Positions 1-6,463 of a stretch of 8,155 nt of DNA are shown here, in pieces. How positions within the stretch are numbered: position 1 is the stretch's first letter; the number at the start of each line of letters is the position of its first letter. Source of the DNA: Streptosporangiaceae bacterium (GTDB taxonomy: Bacteria; Actinomycetota; Actinomycetes; Streptosporangiales; Streptosporangiaceae); assembly GCA_025934635.1 (NCBI GenBank), contig JAICWX010000366.1:1-8155 (forward strand). Reading direction: 5' to 3'. The notes below the pieces were generated by a model that was given only the letters and a program-made list of their open reading frames with translations, ran no database searches and was not told the origin of the DNA. Position numbers and translations under genes: made by a program.

Positions 1-1565
1 CCACCCTCTACGCGGCGCTCTGCGGCCAGGGTCCCAGCGAGGATCCGCCACCCCTGGCCGGCGGCGGTTCGCTGCACGAGATCGTCAACGCCCTGCTGGG
101 CCGCGATCCGGCCGGCCGGCCCGCCTTCCCCGAGATCGCCCGGGCCCTCGACGCGGCCGCGGCGAACGCGCCCGTCACCGCCGATCCGTCGGCCGCCGCC
201 GATCCGCCACCGGCGCCGCCCAGCTTCGGCCGGGAACCGGACTCGCAGCCGGCTAGAGCGGAGGCACCCGCTCCGGCGTTCGCGCCTTCATCCCCGGGTG
301 CACCTGCCGTCCATGACGAAGGCGCCGCCGGCCGCCGCGCCCGGGCCAGCCTGATCCTGACGGCCGTAGCCGGCCTGGCTCTGGTGGCCGCGGCGGTGGC
401 CGTGTTCGTGCCGGGGGCCAGCCACCCTGCGCAGGCGCCGTCCGCTCCGGCCCGGTCGTCACCCGGGCTGGCGCGATCATCACCGGGGCTGGCGTCACCG
501 GGGCTGGGCGGCCCGCCCGCGCCGCCTCCGGTCGGCCAGCAGTTCCGGGTGGCCGCCGCGGCTAACCCCGATGGCAGCCCCGAAGTCGTCGAACGGGCAC
601 CTGACGGCACGCTGATAGCGGCCCGCGCCAGCAACGGCTCGTGGTCCGCGTGGGCAACGTTGCCGGGCGGTCCCGCTTATACCGGCGACCCCGCGGTCGC
701 GACCGCGAAGGATGGCCGCCTGATCGTGTTCGCCCGGGCGAAGACCGGGCAGGTGGCCGAGATCTGGCAGACGTCGCCGGGAAGCGCCTCCTGGCGGGGC
801 CCGGTACCGCTCGGCACGACCATCACCCGCAGCAGCCCGGCCGCGGTCGCCTGGCCCGACGGGCACCTGGAGGTATTCGCGCTCGTCAGCGACTCCCACG
901 TCGGCTACGTGTCGCAGTCTTCCACCTCCGGCGGCGGCGCCTGGACTGGCTGGTCCTCGCTGGACGGCCCGGTCACCGGCCCGCCCGCCGTCGCGCTGGA
1001 TGCGACCGGGCACCCGCAGGTGTTCGCCGCGTCGGCAGGCCGCCTGCTCGTGCACGACTATTACCTCGACGGCCACTGGGCAGGCTGGGTCCAGGCGCCA
1101 GGAAACGCGCGCTACGTCGGGGTACCCGGTATCGCCGCCGATGCCGACGGACGGCTTGAGGTGTTCGCCCGCAGCACTAACGGTGACCTGCTGCACGTCT
1201 GGCAGCTGCCCGGGACGGGAATTCGCTGGGGCGGCCCGGGCCGCCTGGCCGAGAACGGCTGCAGCACCGACCCGGCCGTGTTCAGCGGCATCGACGGCGA
1301 GCATGGCGGCCACCTCGAAGCCTTCTGCATGAACTCACGTTTCGGCGTCAGCGTTTTCCACGCCGTCCAGCTCTCCCCGCAGCCAGGGGCGCCCTGGTCC
1401 GCGTGGCAATCCCTGAAGGGCAGCTCCGACGGCGCCGTCACGGCACTGCAAACCCCTGCGGTCGCCGCAATCCTGGCCCGCACCGCCTCCGGCGCCCTCG
1501 CTTACGCCACCTGGACCGCTCAGCACGGCTGGTCGAGCTGGTCAACGCGGCCGGACCAGTCCTGA
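1..1565 (+). CDS. Membrane Ser/Thr protein kinase, C-terminal part, with beta-propeller ectodomain (5' partial)
   Basis: The reading frame is open from base 3 to TGA at 1563-1565, giving 520 visible residues; the start and most of the kinase domain lie left of the window. Residues 1-52 look like the end of a Hanks-type kinase C-lobe: TLYAALCGQGP (helix F region) and LLGRDPAGRPAFPEIARAL (the 'dP..RP...e' motif of subdomain XI). A Pro/Ala-rich linker follows. One transmembrane helix spans residues 116-136 (bases 348-410), preceded by RRAR, so the C-terminus should be outside the cell. After a repeat-bearing stalk, residues 181-520 form about seven similar units of 40-55 residues with DGxLEVFAR-like strands and W..W pairs, resembling PLL-like/tectonin lectin propellers. 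The ectodomain's two cysteines (about 420 and 442) could form a disulfide. By inference it is a receptor kinase whose propeller binds glycan or wall material; the ligand is unknown. It converges on the next gene with a 7-base gap. Confidence 0.85.
   Translation, partial: TLYAALCGQGPSEDPPPLAGGGSLHEIVNALLGRDPAGRPAFPEIARALDAAAANAPVTADPSAAADPPPAPPSFGREPDSQPARAEAPAPAFAPSSPGAPAVHDEGAAGRRARASLILTAVAGLALVAAAVAVFVPGASHPAQAPSAPARSSPGLARSSPGLASPGLGGPPAPPPVGQQFRVAAAANPDGSPEVVERAPDGTLIAARASNGSWSAWATLPGGPAYTGDPAVATAKDGRLIVFARAKTGQVAEIWQTSPGSASWRGPVPLGTTITRSSPAAVAWPDGHLEVFALVSDSHVGYVSQSSTSGGGAWTGWSSLDGPVTGPPAVALDATGHPQVFAASAGRLLVHDYYLDGHWAGWVQAPGNARYVGVPGIAADADGRLEVFARSTNGDLLHVWQLPGTGIRWGGPGRLAENGCSTDPAVFSGIDGEHGGHLEAFCMNSRFGVSVFHAVQLSPQPGAPWSAWQSLKGSSDGAVTALQTPAVAAILARTASGALAYATWTAQHGWSSWSTRPDQS
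453..506 (+). repeat. 21-base tandem repeat coding for the SPGLA stalk
   Basis: Two in-frame 21-base copies (453-473 and 474-494) are followed by a partial 12-base copy (495-506). They encode RSSPGLA, RSSPGLA and SPGL. The repeat lies between the membrane helix and the propeller of the kinase, so it probably acts as a flexible, Pro/Gly-rich extracellular spacer whose length could change by slippage without breaking the frame. Confidence 0.75.
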
Positions 1566-1572
1566 GGACGCG

Positions 1573-2169
1573 CTATCCGATCGGCGGCAAGCCCTCCACC
1601 TGCTCCTTGGTCAGGTTGAGCCAGATCCCGCCCTCGACCTTGGTCACCGCGCTGGCCGGGATGGCCACCGCCCGGCGCCCCCACAGGTGCCCCTCCTGAA
1701 GCAGCACGTGCGTCACCCGGTGATCGTCCGGATCGACCCGCAGTCCCTCCACCCGCCCGATCGGACCGTCGACGGCATGGACCGGCTCACCCCGGCTGAC
1801 ATCCGCCTCACCCAGCGGCACGACGTCCTCGACAATGGCCTGCACCGGAGACGGCAGCCCCATCGGCGAGTACAGCCCGCCGAGCCCCAGCCCGCCCGCC
1901 ACGCCATCCAGCACCTCGGTCTCCTCCGCCGCCTCGAGCCGGCCGAACTCCTCCACGGTGCACCGCAGCCTGATCCCCTCAGCCGCAGTGGCCTCGACCA
2001 GGTCCAGCGGAACGAGCCGGCCCGCCGCCCCCAGCCAGTTCTTCGGCTCGATGACCAGATGCGTCACCGTCTCGGTGGCCGGATCGATGATCACGCGCGT
2101 CACCTTGCCGCCCGGCCCGTCCGAGCAGCGAGCCTCGGCCCCCATCGCGAACTCGGTCTCTCCAGCCAC
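1573..2169 (-). CDS. Protein with two PRC-barrel-like domains
   Basis: This 198-residue cytoplasmic-type protein has no signal peptide or membrane helix. Two halves look alike. Residues 10-75 have GAEARCSDGPGGKVTRVIID, then VTHLVIEP and RLVPLDLV. Residues 127-190 have GEPVHAVDGPIGRVEGLRVD, then VTHVLLQEG and RAVAIPASAV. The D-GP-GkV...vD....vTHlv....r.vPl pattern is that of PRC-barrel small beta domains, which mediate protein or RNA contacts; no catalytic residues are visible, and the role here is unknown. The start is GTG at 2169; ATG at codon 9 is an alternative, with GGAGAG about 12 bases upstream. It lies 21 bases downstream of the VWA remnant on the same strand, so the two may once have formed an operon. 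Its stop is 7 bases from the stop of the convergent kinase. Confidence 0.8.
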   Translation of the reverse strand: MAGETEFAMGAEARCSDGPGGKVTRVIIDPATETVTHLVIEPKNWLGAAGRLVPLDLVEATAAEGIRLRCTVEEFGRLEAAEETEVLDGVAGGLGLGGLYSPMGLPSPVQAIVEDVVPLGEADVSRGEPVHAVDGPIGRVEGLRVDPDDHRVTHVLLQEGHLWGRRAVAIPASAVTKVEGGIWLNLTKEQVEGLPPIG

Positions 2170-2190
2170 AGCCCAACCGTAACCGACCGC

Positions 2191-2611
2191 TCAGCTGACC
2201 AGCGTGATCAGATCGAACGCGATCTCCGCGGGATCGGTCACGGCGTCGAATGAGACCACTGCGACGTGTGCCTTCCCGAACTTGTCCCGGGCGAGGTTCC
2301 TCCTGGCCGCTCCCCGGTAGGCGGCCAGGGTGGCGTCGTGCTTGCGGCCGTGGCCCACGATCGCGACCACGAACACGCGCTTGGCGGTAGCTTTCTCCAG
2401 GACGGGCTCGAATTCCCGCCAGTCGTCGGCCTCGCCGTCGGTGACCACGAGGGTGAGCATGACCGGCTGCTCGTCGGGATCCCGGTCGCCGAACTCCGTG
2501 CGTCATCAGCCCCCCGAGCTCGTCACTGCCGCCGGCCTGCTCGGCGGCGGCCCGGCTGTCCTCCCGCTCCAGCACCCGGACCAGGCCATGCAGCGCCTCG
2601 ATCACGATGGC
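2191..2611 (-). pseudogene. Truncated, frameshifted VWA-domain gene
   Basis: This is the 3' part of a VWA-like gene on the minus strand. Bases 2611 to about 2497 encode RAIVIEALHGLVRVLERED, then a segment ending GGLMTH. Bases 2496-2191, in another frame, encode EFGDRDPDEQPVMLTLVV, then TDGEADDWREFEPVLEKA and a tail ending FDLITLVS. Removing one G in the CACGGAG context at 2494-2500 joins them as GGLMTHEFGD and gives one smooth protein. Without it, the upstream frame runs into unrelated Arg-rich sequence, and the downstream frame has a stop at 2505-2503. The Thr of GGLMTH and the Asp of TDGEADD fit metal-site (MIDAS) motifs 2 and 3 of VWA domains. Motif 1 (DxSxS) and the start are absent because homology stops at about 2611, where another gene fragment begins. 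An 89-residue piece could be translated from ATG 2460, but it would lack most of the fold. The VWA assignment is by motif only. Confidence 0.65.
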
Positions 2612-2616
2612 CCGCC

Positions 2617-2831
2617 GGCATCGAAGCCCAGGCCGCGGTCCTGCGCTGGTACGAGCCCCTCGTCGTCCCCGGCCTGCTCCAGACCGAGGACTACGCCCGC
2701 GCGATCCTCAGTGCTCGCCCCGACGGCAACCTGTCCGACCTAAACGAGCAGGTCGCCGCCCGTCTGGCCCGCAGAAAGGCAACCGCCTGAGCCGCGACGA
2801 CCCGCTGGGCATCGGGATCAGCTTGCGGTGA
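2617..2831 (+). pseudogene. Remnant of a DUF5753 (XRE-type) regulator gene
   Basis: Bases 2617-2772 encode GIEAQAAVLRWYEPLVVPGL, then LQTEDYARAIL and EQVAARLAR. This is the hallmark opening of DUF5753, the C-terminal domain of many actinomycete helix-turn-helix regulators ('y.p..vPGLLQTedYArA'). The frame then ends at TGA 2790. Shifting back one base at 2772 gives RLARQ, KGNRLSRDDPLGIGISLR and TGA at 2829-2831. The family is expected to continue 'RlaRQ..l.rdDPp', so a single lost C near 2770-2772 explains the break. The N-terminal HTH domain and most of DUF5753 are missing, and no start codon with a ribosome site is visible. The fragment abuts the VWA remnant on the left and overlaps the 3' end of the convergent marR-type gene by 14 bases. 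These regulators are often abundant paralogues in actinomycetes, which gives material for recombination. Confidence 0.7.
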
Positions 2832-3318
2832 GCCTTTCGGCGGCGGTGCGGGCGGCGTCGGCCGTGCGGCGCAGGAAGTCGGTCAGGAGCTGGAGATCCT
2901 TCTCCTCATACCCGACGCAGATTTGGTCCATCGCGGTGTTCATGCCCGAATCGACCAGGTAGAGGCGCAGGACCTCCGCTCCGCGGCCGCGGGCCGCCTG
3001 GACGACGATGCCGCGGCGGTCGGACGGGTCACGGCCGCGTTCGATCCAGCCGCCGCGCTCAAGCCGGTCGAGGATGCCGGTCAAGGTGGCGGGGTGGAGC
3101 CCGGCGCGGCGGGCCAGGGCGCTCGGGCTGAGCGGGCCGTGCCTGGTGATGAGGTCAAGGCACTCCAGGTCGGTGGCCTTGAGGTCGAGGCGGGTGCTGA
3201 CGCTGTGATTGAGCAGCGACAGCTGGGTGCCCAGGTCCCGCAGTGACTCTTTGATCGCGCGATTCAGCCGCCCGCGGTGCGGCGCCGCGTCCGGATCGCC
3301 GGGTAGTACTGATTTCAT
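2818..3318 (-). CDS. MarR-family transcriptional regulator
   Basis: This is a 166-residue cytoplasmic DNA-binding protein, a normal length for MarR. The winged helix-turn-helix occupies about residues 45-112: LKATDLECLDLI, LSPSALARRAGLHPATLTGI (helix-turn and recognition helix), DRLERGGWIERG, and the wing GRDPSDRRG, whose D..DRR motif is the family signature. The flanking N- and C-terminal helices would form the dimer interface. No cysteine lies at a recognisable OhrR-type sensing position, so a ligand rather than a peroxide may be sensed. The ATG at 3316-3318 has GGAG 10 bases upstream (3332-3329). It diverges from the NAD(P)-binding protein across an AT-rich gap with an inverted repeat. Repression of itself and that gene, relieved by a small molecule, is the likely job by family precedent. 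Confidence 0.92.
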   Translation of the reverse strand: MKSVLPGDPDAAPHRGRLNRAIKESLRDLGTQLSLLNHSVSTRLDLKATDLECLDLITRHGPLSPSALARRAGLHPATLTGILDRLERGGWIERGRDPSDRRGIVVQAARGRGAEVLRLYLVDSGMNTAMDQICVGYEEKDLQLLTDFLRRTADAARTAAERLTAS

Positions 3319-3343
3319 ATGATATGATCTCCGTATTATATGA
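3315..3343. promoter_or_regulatory. Candidate MarR operator in the divergent promoter
   Basis: The arms TCATATGAT (3315-3323) and ATTATATGA (3335-3343) form an inverted repeat with 8 of 9 matches and centres 20 bases apart, about two helical turns. The left arm contains the perfect palindrome TCATATGA. The 50 bases 3311-3360 are only about 28% GC in otherwise very GC-rich DNA. The left arm covers the ATG of the MarR gene, so a bound repressor would block its expression directly. Operator function is inferred from layout. Confidence 0.55.
3335..3340 (-). promoter_or_regulatory. Possible -10 box for the MarR gene
   Basis: Read on the minus strand, these bases are TATAAT, a perfect -10 hexamer lying inside the right arm of the candidate operator. 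No convincing -35 box lies 16-18 bases upstream. Transcription would start near 3328, leaving a leader of about 10 bases and placing the GGAG at the transcript's very 5' end. The gene might therefore be translated from a nearly leaderless message, or the real promoter may lie elsewhere. Confidence 0.3.
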
Positions 3344-3362
3344 GTTGCAGAATAAATGTACC

Positions 3363-3368
3363 GGAAGG
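3363..3368 (+). promoter_or_regulatory. Ribosome binding site fixing the reductase start
   Basis: GGAAGG lies 9 bases before ATG 3378. It decides that start over an in-frame upstream codon at 3324, which has no such site and would put a non-conserved stretch in front of the nucleotide-binding strand. Confidence 0.75.
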
Positions 3369-3377
3369 CAAGACACG

Positions 3378-4013
3378 ATGAAACTCACCATCCTCGGCGC
3401 GACCGGCGCCACCGGAACCACCCTCACCAGCCAGGCGCTCGCAGCCGGCCACGAGGTCACCGCGGTCGTCCGCGATCCCGCCCGCCTGGCCGTCCCGGCC
3501 CATCCCCGGCTGCGAACCATCACGGCCGACATCATGGACCCCGCCTCCATCACCCCGGCCATCGACGGTGCAGACGCCGTCCTGTCCGCGGTAGGCCCCC
3601 GCGGCACCGGTCCCACCACCGTCATCCAGGACAGCGTGCGCAGCATCGTCCAGGCCATGCACAAAACCGGCACCAGGCGGTTCCTGCAGGTCAGCGGCTC
3701 CGTCGTCACCGACGAAGGCGAAAGCCCCTACCTGCGCTACCTGCTCAAGCCCCTGGCACGGCGCACGTTCCTGCGGCACGTCTGCGCCGACATGCGCCGC
3801 GGCGAGCAGGAGATCCGGGACAGCGACCTGGACTGGACGATCTTCCGCCCGCCCTCGCTGACCGGCAAAGCCGCCACCGGTGCTTACCGCACCGCGATCG
3901 ACCGCAACCTGCCCCACGGATTCACCATCTCCCGCGCCGACCTGGCCGCCTGCATGCTCGCCGCGCTCAGCGACCCGGCCACCGTGCACCGGCATCTAGC
4001 CATCGCCAGCTAG
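3378..4013 (+). CDS. NAD(P)-binding oxidoreductase (atypical SDR, NmrA/BLVRB-like)
   Basis: This 211-residue single-domain Rossmann protein begins MKLTILGATGATGTTL; the GxxGxxG dinucleotide motif is at residues 7-13, directly after the first strand. VVRDP at 30-34 places an Arg at the end of strand 2, which often favours NADP(H). Later family features are ITADIMDP (48-55), ADAVLSAVG (66-73), RRFLQVSGS (100-108), DWTIFRPPSLT (152-162, the strand with the typical 'RP..l') and ISRADLA (184-190). No YxxxK catalytic pair is evident, as expected for the atypical 'NAD(P)H-binding' group related to flavin/biliverdin reductases and NmrA sensors. It is probably a soluble reductase or redox sensor with unknown substrate. 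Its divergent MarR neighbour suggests induction by a toxic or electrophilic compound. It ends 12 bases from the stop of the convergent histidine kinase HK1. Confidence 0.88.
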   Translation: MKLTILGATGATGTTLTSQALAAGHEVTAVVRDPARLAVPAHPRLRTITADIMDPASITPAIDGADAVLSAVGPRGTGPTTVIQDSVRSIVQAMHKTGTRRFLQVSGSVVTDEGESPYLRYLLKPLARRTFLRHVCADMRRGEQEIRDSDLDWTIFRPPSLTGKAATGAYRTAIDRNLPHGFTISRADLAACMLAALSDPATVHRHLAIAS

Positions 4014-4025
4014 CCAACCGCAGGC

Positions 4026-5813
4026 TCACCGACGGCGGGGGAGGATCGCGCGAATGGCAGTTCCCTCGCCCTCCGGGCTGATGATGCGAAGATCGCCGCC
4101 GACCGACGCGACCCGCTCGGCCATCAGCGTCAGCCCGTGCCCAGCCGGGTCCGCCCCGCCAGGGCCCTCGTCGCGCACCTCGACCGTCAAAAATCCCGCG
4201 TAACCGCCCCTAGCCGGCTCACCCCCCGGGCCGTCGGCGCTGGCAATCGTCACGCTGATCGCCGCGTCCGCTCCCGCGTACTTGATCGCGTTCCCCACCG
4301 CCGCCGTGACGACGAAGTACGCGACCCGTTCCACCTCCGGATCAGCCCGAACATCAGCCACGTCCACCCGGATCCCCGGGTGCACCTCCAGCACCCGCGG
4401 AATCGCCTCGGCCAGCCCGTTCCCCAGCCCGACGGGCTCCTCGCCGCTGCTCAGCAGGCGGATGTCATCGGCCGCGTGCGTAATAGTCGCGCGCGCCGCG
4501 ACCAGCGCGTCCGGTACCGGCTGCGCGCCCGCCGCGAGCGCGGCCACGGCGCTATCCAGCTGACCGCGGGCCGTCTCGGCCAGGGTGAGCGGCCCGGCCC
4601 CGGTCCGGTGCCTGATCTGGCGGCGCTCGGCCGCGACGGCCTCCTCCACCCGCAGCCGCGACCGCTCGACCATATCCACCTCGTCCCGCAGCTGCGCAAC
4701 CAGGCGGGCGTTGTCCAGCACCAGCACCAGCGACTGCGCCGTCGCGGTGAGCAGGTCGCCGAACCGCGCCAGGGACGGGTGCAGCGTCACGACCGCCACC
4801 CGGACCCGGTGCTCGTCGAGGACCGGCACCAGCAGCCGGGTCGTGTCCTCCTCGGCCGGCCCGGGCCGCCGCCGGCCATCGGCGTCGACCCACTGCCCGG
4901 GGCTGGCTCCGGGCAGCAGGATCTGCAGGGTCGGATCGCGCAGTGCCCGCCTGAGCTTGGCGCAGGCCTGCGGCAGCGTGTCGTAGGCGTCGATCCGGCC
5001 GGACAGCTCCTCGATGCACACCCGGCGCAGCACGTAGGACAGGATGAACGACGCCGGCACGCACACCAGCAGCAGGTCTTCCCAGGCGTAGAAAGCCCAG
5101 AGGTTCCGGCCGTGATCCCCGGCCGCCGCGGCCGTGTCCGACAGCGCGGTAGCCAGTCCGCCGGCCACCACGGCGACGCCGATCGGGACGGTGATCTTGA
5201 GCTCGTGTCCCCGCAGCCGGGCGACCCGGGCGGCGAACAGCCCGGCGAGCAAGACCGTGCAGACCACGCCGCCGACGTTGTACAACGTGAGCAGCCCGGC
5301 ATGGAGCCCGGGCGCCCCGACCCGCGGCCACCACGCTCCGGACGGATGCGGCTCGGTGAACGTCGTGGCGAAGCTGACCACCTGCATGATCACGATGAGG
5401 GCGAGGACGGCCCGCGCCGCCTGCCGGTTATTCCACGGCCGGGGGAACTGCAGCAGGCCCCAGATCGCGATCGTGGCCGGCGCCGGGCCGGTCAGCGACG
5501 CGACGAACGGCAGCGGCCCGGAGTCCCACCCCTGGATCCAGGCGACGCTCCACAGCACGCTCGCGACCAGCAGCGCCCCGCGGGTCCGGGCGTGCCGCGG
5601 CTCGTCCGACAGCAGGACCGAGCCGGCCGCGAACCCGCCGGCCACGACCAGGTTGGACGCGAACAGCCAGCTCCGCGAGCTCGCCAGCGGCCACTGCACC
5701 AGGACGCCGAACGCCACCACGACGACCGCGACCGCAACCGCGCGTCCCGTCGCTACCCGCCACGACGGCACCGACCCCGGCGCGAGCAGCGGCGGCCCGA
5801 GCGCGGCGCTCAT
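4026..5813 (-). CDS. Eight-helix sensor histidine kinase lacking the phospho-acceptor His ('HK1')
   Basis: This is a 595-residue protein. About eight membrane helices lie at residues 20-41, 49-68, 79-95, 102-122, 133-151, 170-197, 205-225 and 240-263, then a GAF-like segment (about 275-369: LRDPTLQILLPG... to VLDNARLVAQLR) and a coiled linker. The dimerisation region reads SRLRVEEAVAAERRQIRHRT, then GAGPL. Relatives read ERRRIERDLHDGAQ, so the acceptor His is Gly405 and the next Asp is Ala406. The ATPase domain looks intact: N-box VVTAAVGNAIKYAGA (Asn508), G1 box RDEGPGG (547-553), G2 box GHGLTLMAERV and a C-terminal GEGTAIRAILP. It should therefore bind ATP but not phosphorylate itself at the usual site. 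The ATG at 5813 overlaps the regulator's TGA as ATGA, giving translational coupling; a GTG 18 bases upstream also exists but is less likely. This is the last gene of the operon. Confidence 0.87.
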   Translation of the reverse strand: MSAALGPPLLAPGSVPSWRVATGRAVAVAVVVVAFGVLVQWPLASSRSWLFASNLVVAGGFAAGSVLLSDEPRHARTRGALLVASVLWSVAWIQGWDSGPLPFVASLTGPAPATIAIWGLLQFPRPWNNRQAARAVLALIVIMQVVSFATTFTEPHPSGAWWPRVGAPGLHAGLLTLYNVGGVVCTVLLAGLFAARVARLRGHELKITVPIGVAVVAGGLATALSDTAAAAGDHGRNLWAFYAWEDLLLVCVPASFILSYVLRRVCIEELSGRIDAYDTLPQACAKLRRALRDPTLQILLPGASPGQWVDADGRRRPGPAEEDTTRLLVPVLDEHRVRVAVVTLHPSLARFGDLLTATAQSLVLVLDNARLVAQLRDEVDMVERSRLRVEEAVAAERRQIRHRTGAGPLTLAETARGQLDSAVAALAAGAQPVPDALVAARATITHAADDIRLLSSGEEPVGLGNGLAEAIPRVLEVHPGIRVDVADVRADPEVERVAYFVVTAAVGNAIKYAGADAAISVTIASADGPGGEPARGGYAGFLTVEVRDEGPGGADPAGHGLTLMAERVASVGGDLRIISPEGEGTAIRAILPRRR

Positions 5814-6463
5814 CCCGTGCGCCGGAGCCACTCGAGCACGGCCCGGACGCGCTGGTTGTAGCCGGGTTCGCCGGCCACGCCGAGCTTGCGGAACAGCGAC
5901 CGGCAGTTGTCCTCGACCGCCTTGACCGATACGAACAGCGTGTCCGCGATCACCTGGTTCGTCCGGCCCTCGGCGATCAGGCGCAGGACGTCGAGCTCCC
6001 GGCCGCTCAGCAGGTCCTCGAGCGGCTGCTCCCGGCGGCGGCGCATCAAGTCGACGAACAGCTGCTGGTCGAGAACCTGATCTCCGGCGCCGACCCGGGC
6101 CACCGCGGCGGCCAGCTCCTGCTCGTCGCTGATGCCGTCCTTGGACAGGTACCCCAGGCCGCCGTCGCCGCCGAGGTCAAGCAGCCGCTCGGCCATCGGG
6201 AGCAGGATGTAGGCGGAGAACAGCAAGATACCCACCGAGGGCCACCGGGCCCTGATCTTCTCGGCGGTGACCAGCCCCTCGTCGGTCTTGGTGGGCGGCA
6301 TCCGGATGTCCAGCACGGCCACGTCCGGCGGCCCGGACCGGTTCAGGCGCGCGAGCAGCTCGTCGCCGGTCCTGGCGACGCAGGCCACGTCGTGTCCCGC
6401 GGCGGCCAGCATCCGCTCGATGGAGTTGCGGAAGACGCTGTCCTCGGCGATCACGACGCGCAC
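5810..6463 (-). CDS. NarL/FixJ-type response regulator
   Basis: This 217-residue two-domain regulator has a receiver at 1-125 and a LuxR-type helix-turn-helix at about 152-197. The receiver has every expected residue: acidic pair E7/D8 (MRVVIAED), phospho-acceptor D52 (VAVLDIRMPP), Ser83 as the switch hydroxyl (LLFSAY) and K108 (YLSKDG). The DNA-binding part reads LSGRELDVLRLIAEGRTNQV, then KAVEDNCRSLFRKLGV, a standard recognition helix. It is expected to dimerise on phosphorylation and bind inverted repeats. The GTG start at 6463 has a strong ribosome site and lies 13 bases inside the end of HK2, while its TGA overlaps the ATG of HK1. It therefore sits between the two halves of the kinase pair, and its normal sequence argues that the pathway is alive. 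Its targets are unknown; the divergent secreted-protein promoter is a candidate. Confidence 0.95.
   Translation of the reverse strand: MRVVIAEDSVFRNSIERMLAAAGHDVACVARTGDELLARLNRSGPPDVAVLDIRMPPTKTDEGLVTAEKIRARWPSVGILLFSAYILLPMAERLLDLGGDGGLGYLSKDGISDEQELAAAVARVGAGDQVLDQQLFVDLMRRRREQPLEDLLSGRELDVLRLIAEGRTNQVIADTLFVSVKAVEDNCRSLFRKLGVAGEPGYNQRVRAVLEWLRRTG

Noticed and set aside
495..1313. Minus-strand open frame of 272 codons inside the kinase gene
   Set aside because: It has low-complexity Arg/Gly/Ala composition and is antisense to the clear propeller repeats.
2266..2616. Plus-strand frame reading into the DUF5753 remnant from 2266
   Set aside because: Its first 117 codons are antisense to the VWA remnant and carry no family resemblance; homology begins only at about 2617.
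3324..3377. Earlier start for the NAD(P)-binding protein at 3324
   Set aside because: It would add 18 residues in front of the first Rossmann strand and lie within the operator. ATG 3378 has GGAAGG at the right distance.
3996..4013. Possible terminator hairpin CTAGC...GCTAG at the end of the reductase gene
   Set aside because: The arms are only five bases, AT-containing and without a following T run, and they lie within coding sequence.
4137..5861. Long plus-strand open frame (574 codons) opposite HK1
   Set aside because: It lies entirely antisense to a well-recognised kinase, is rich in Arg, His, Pro and Gln, and has no domain pattern. Such shadows are usual in very GC-rich DNA.
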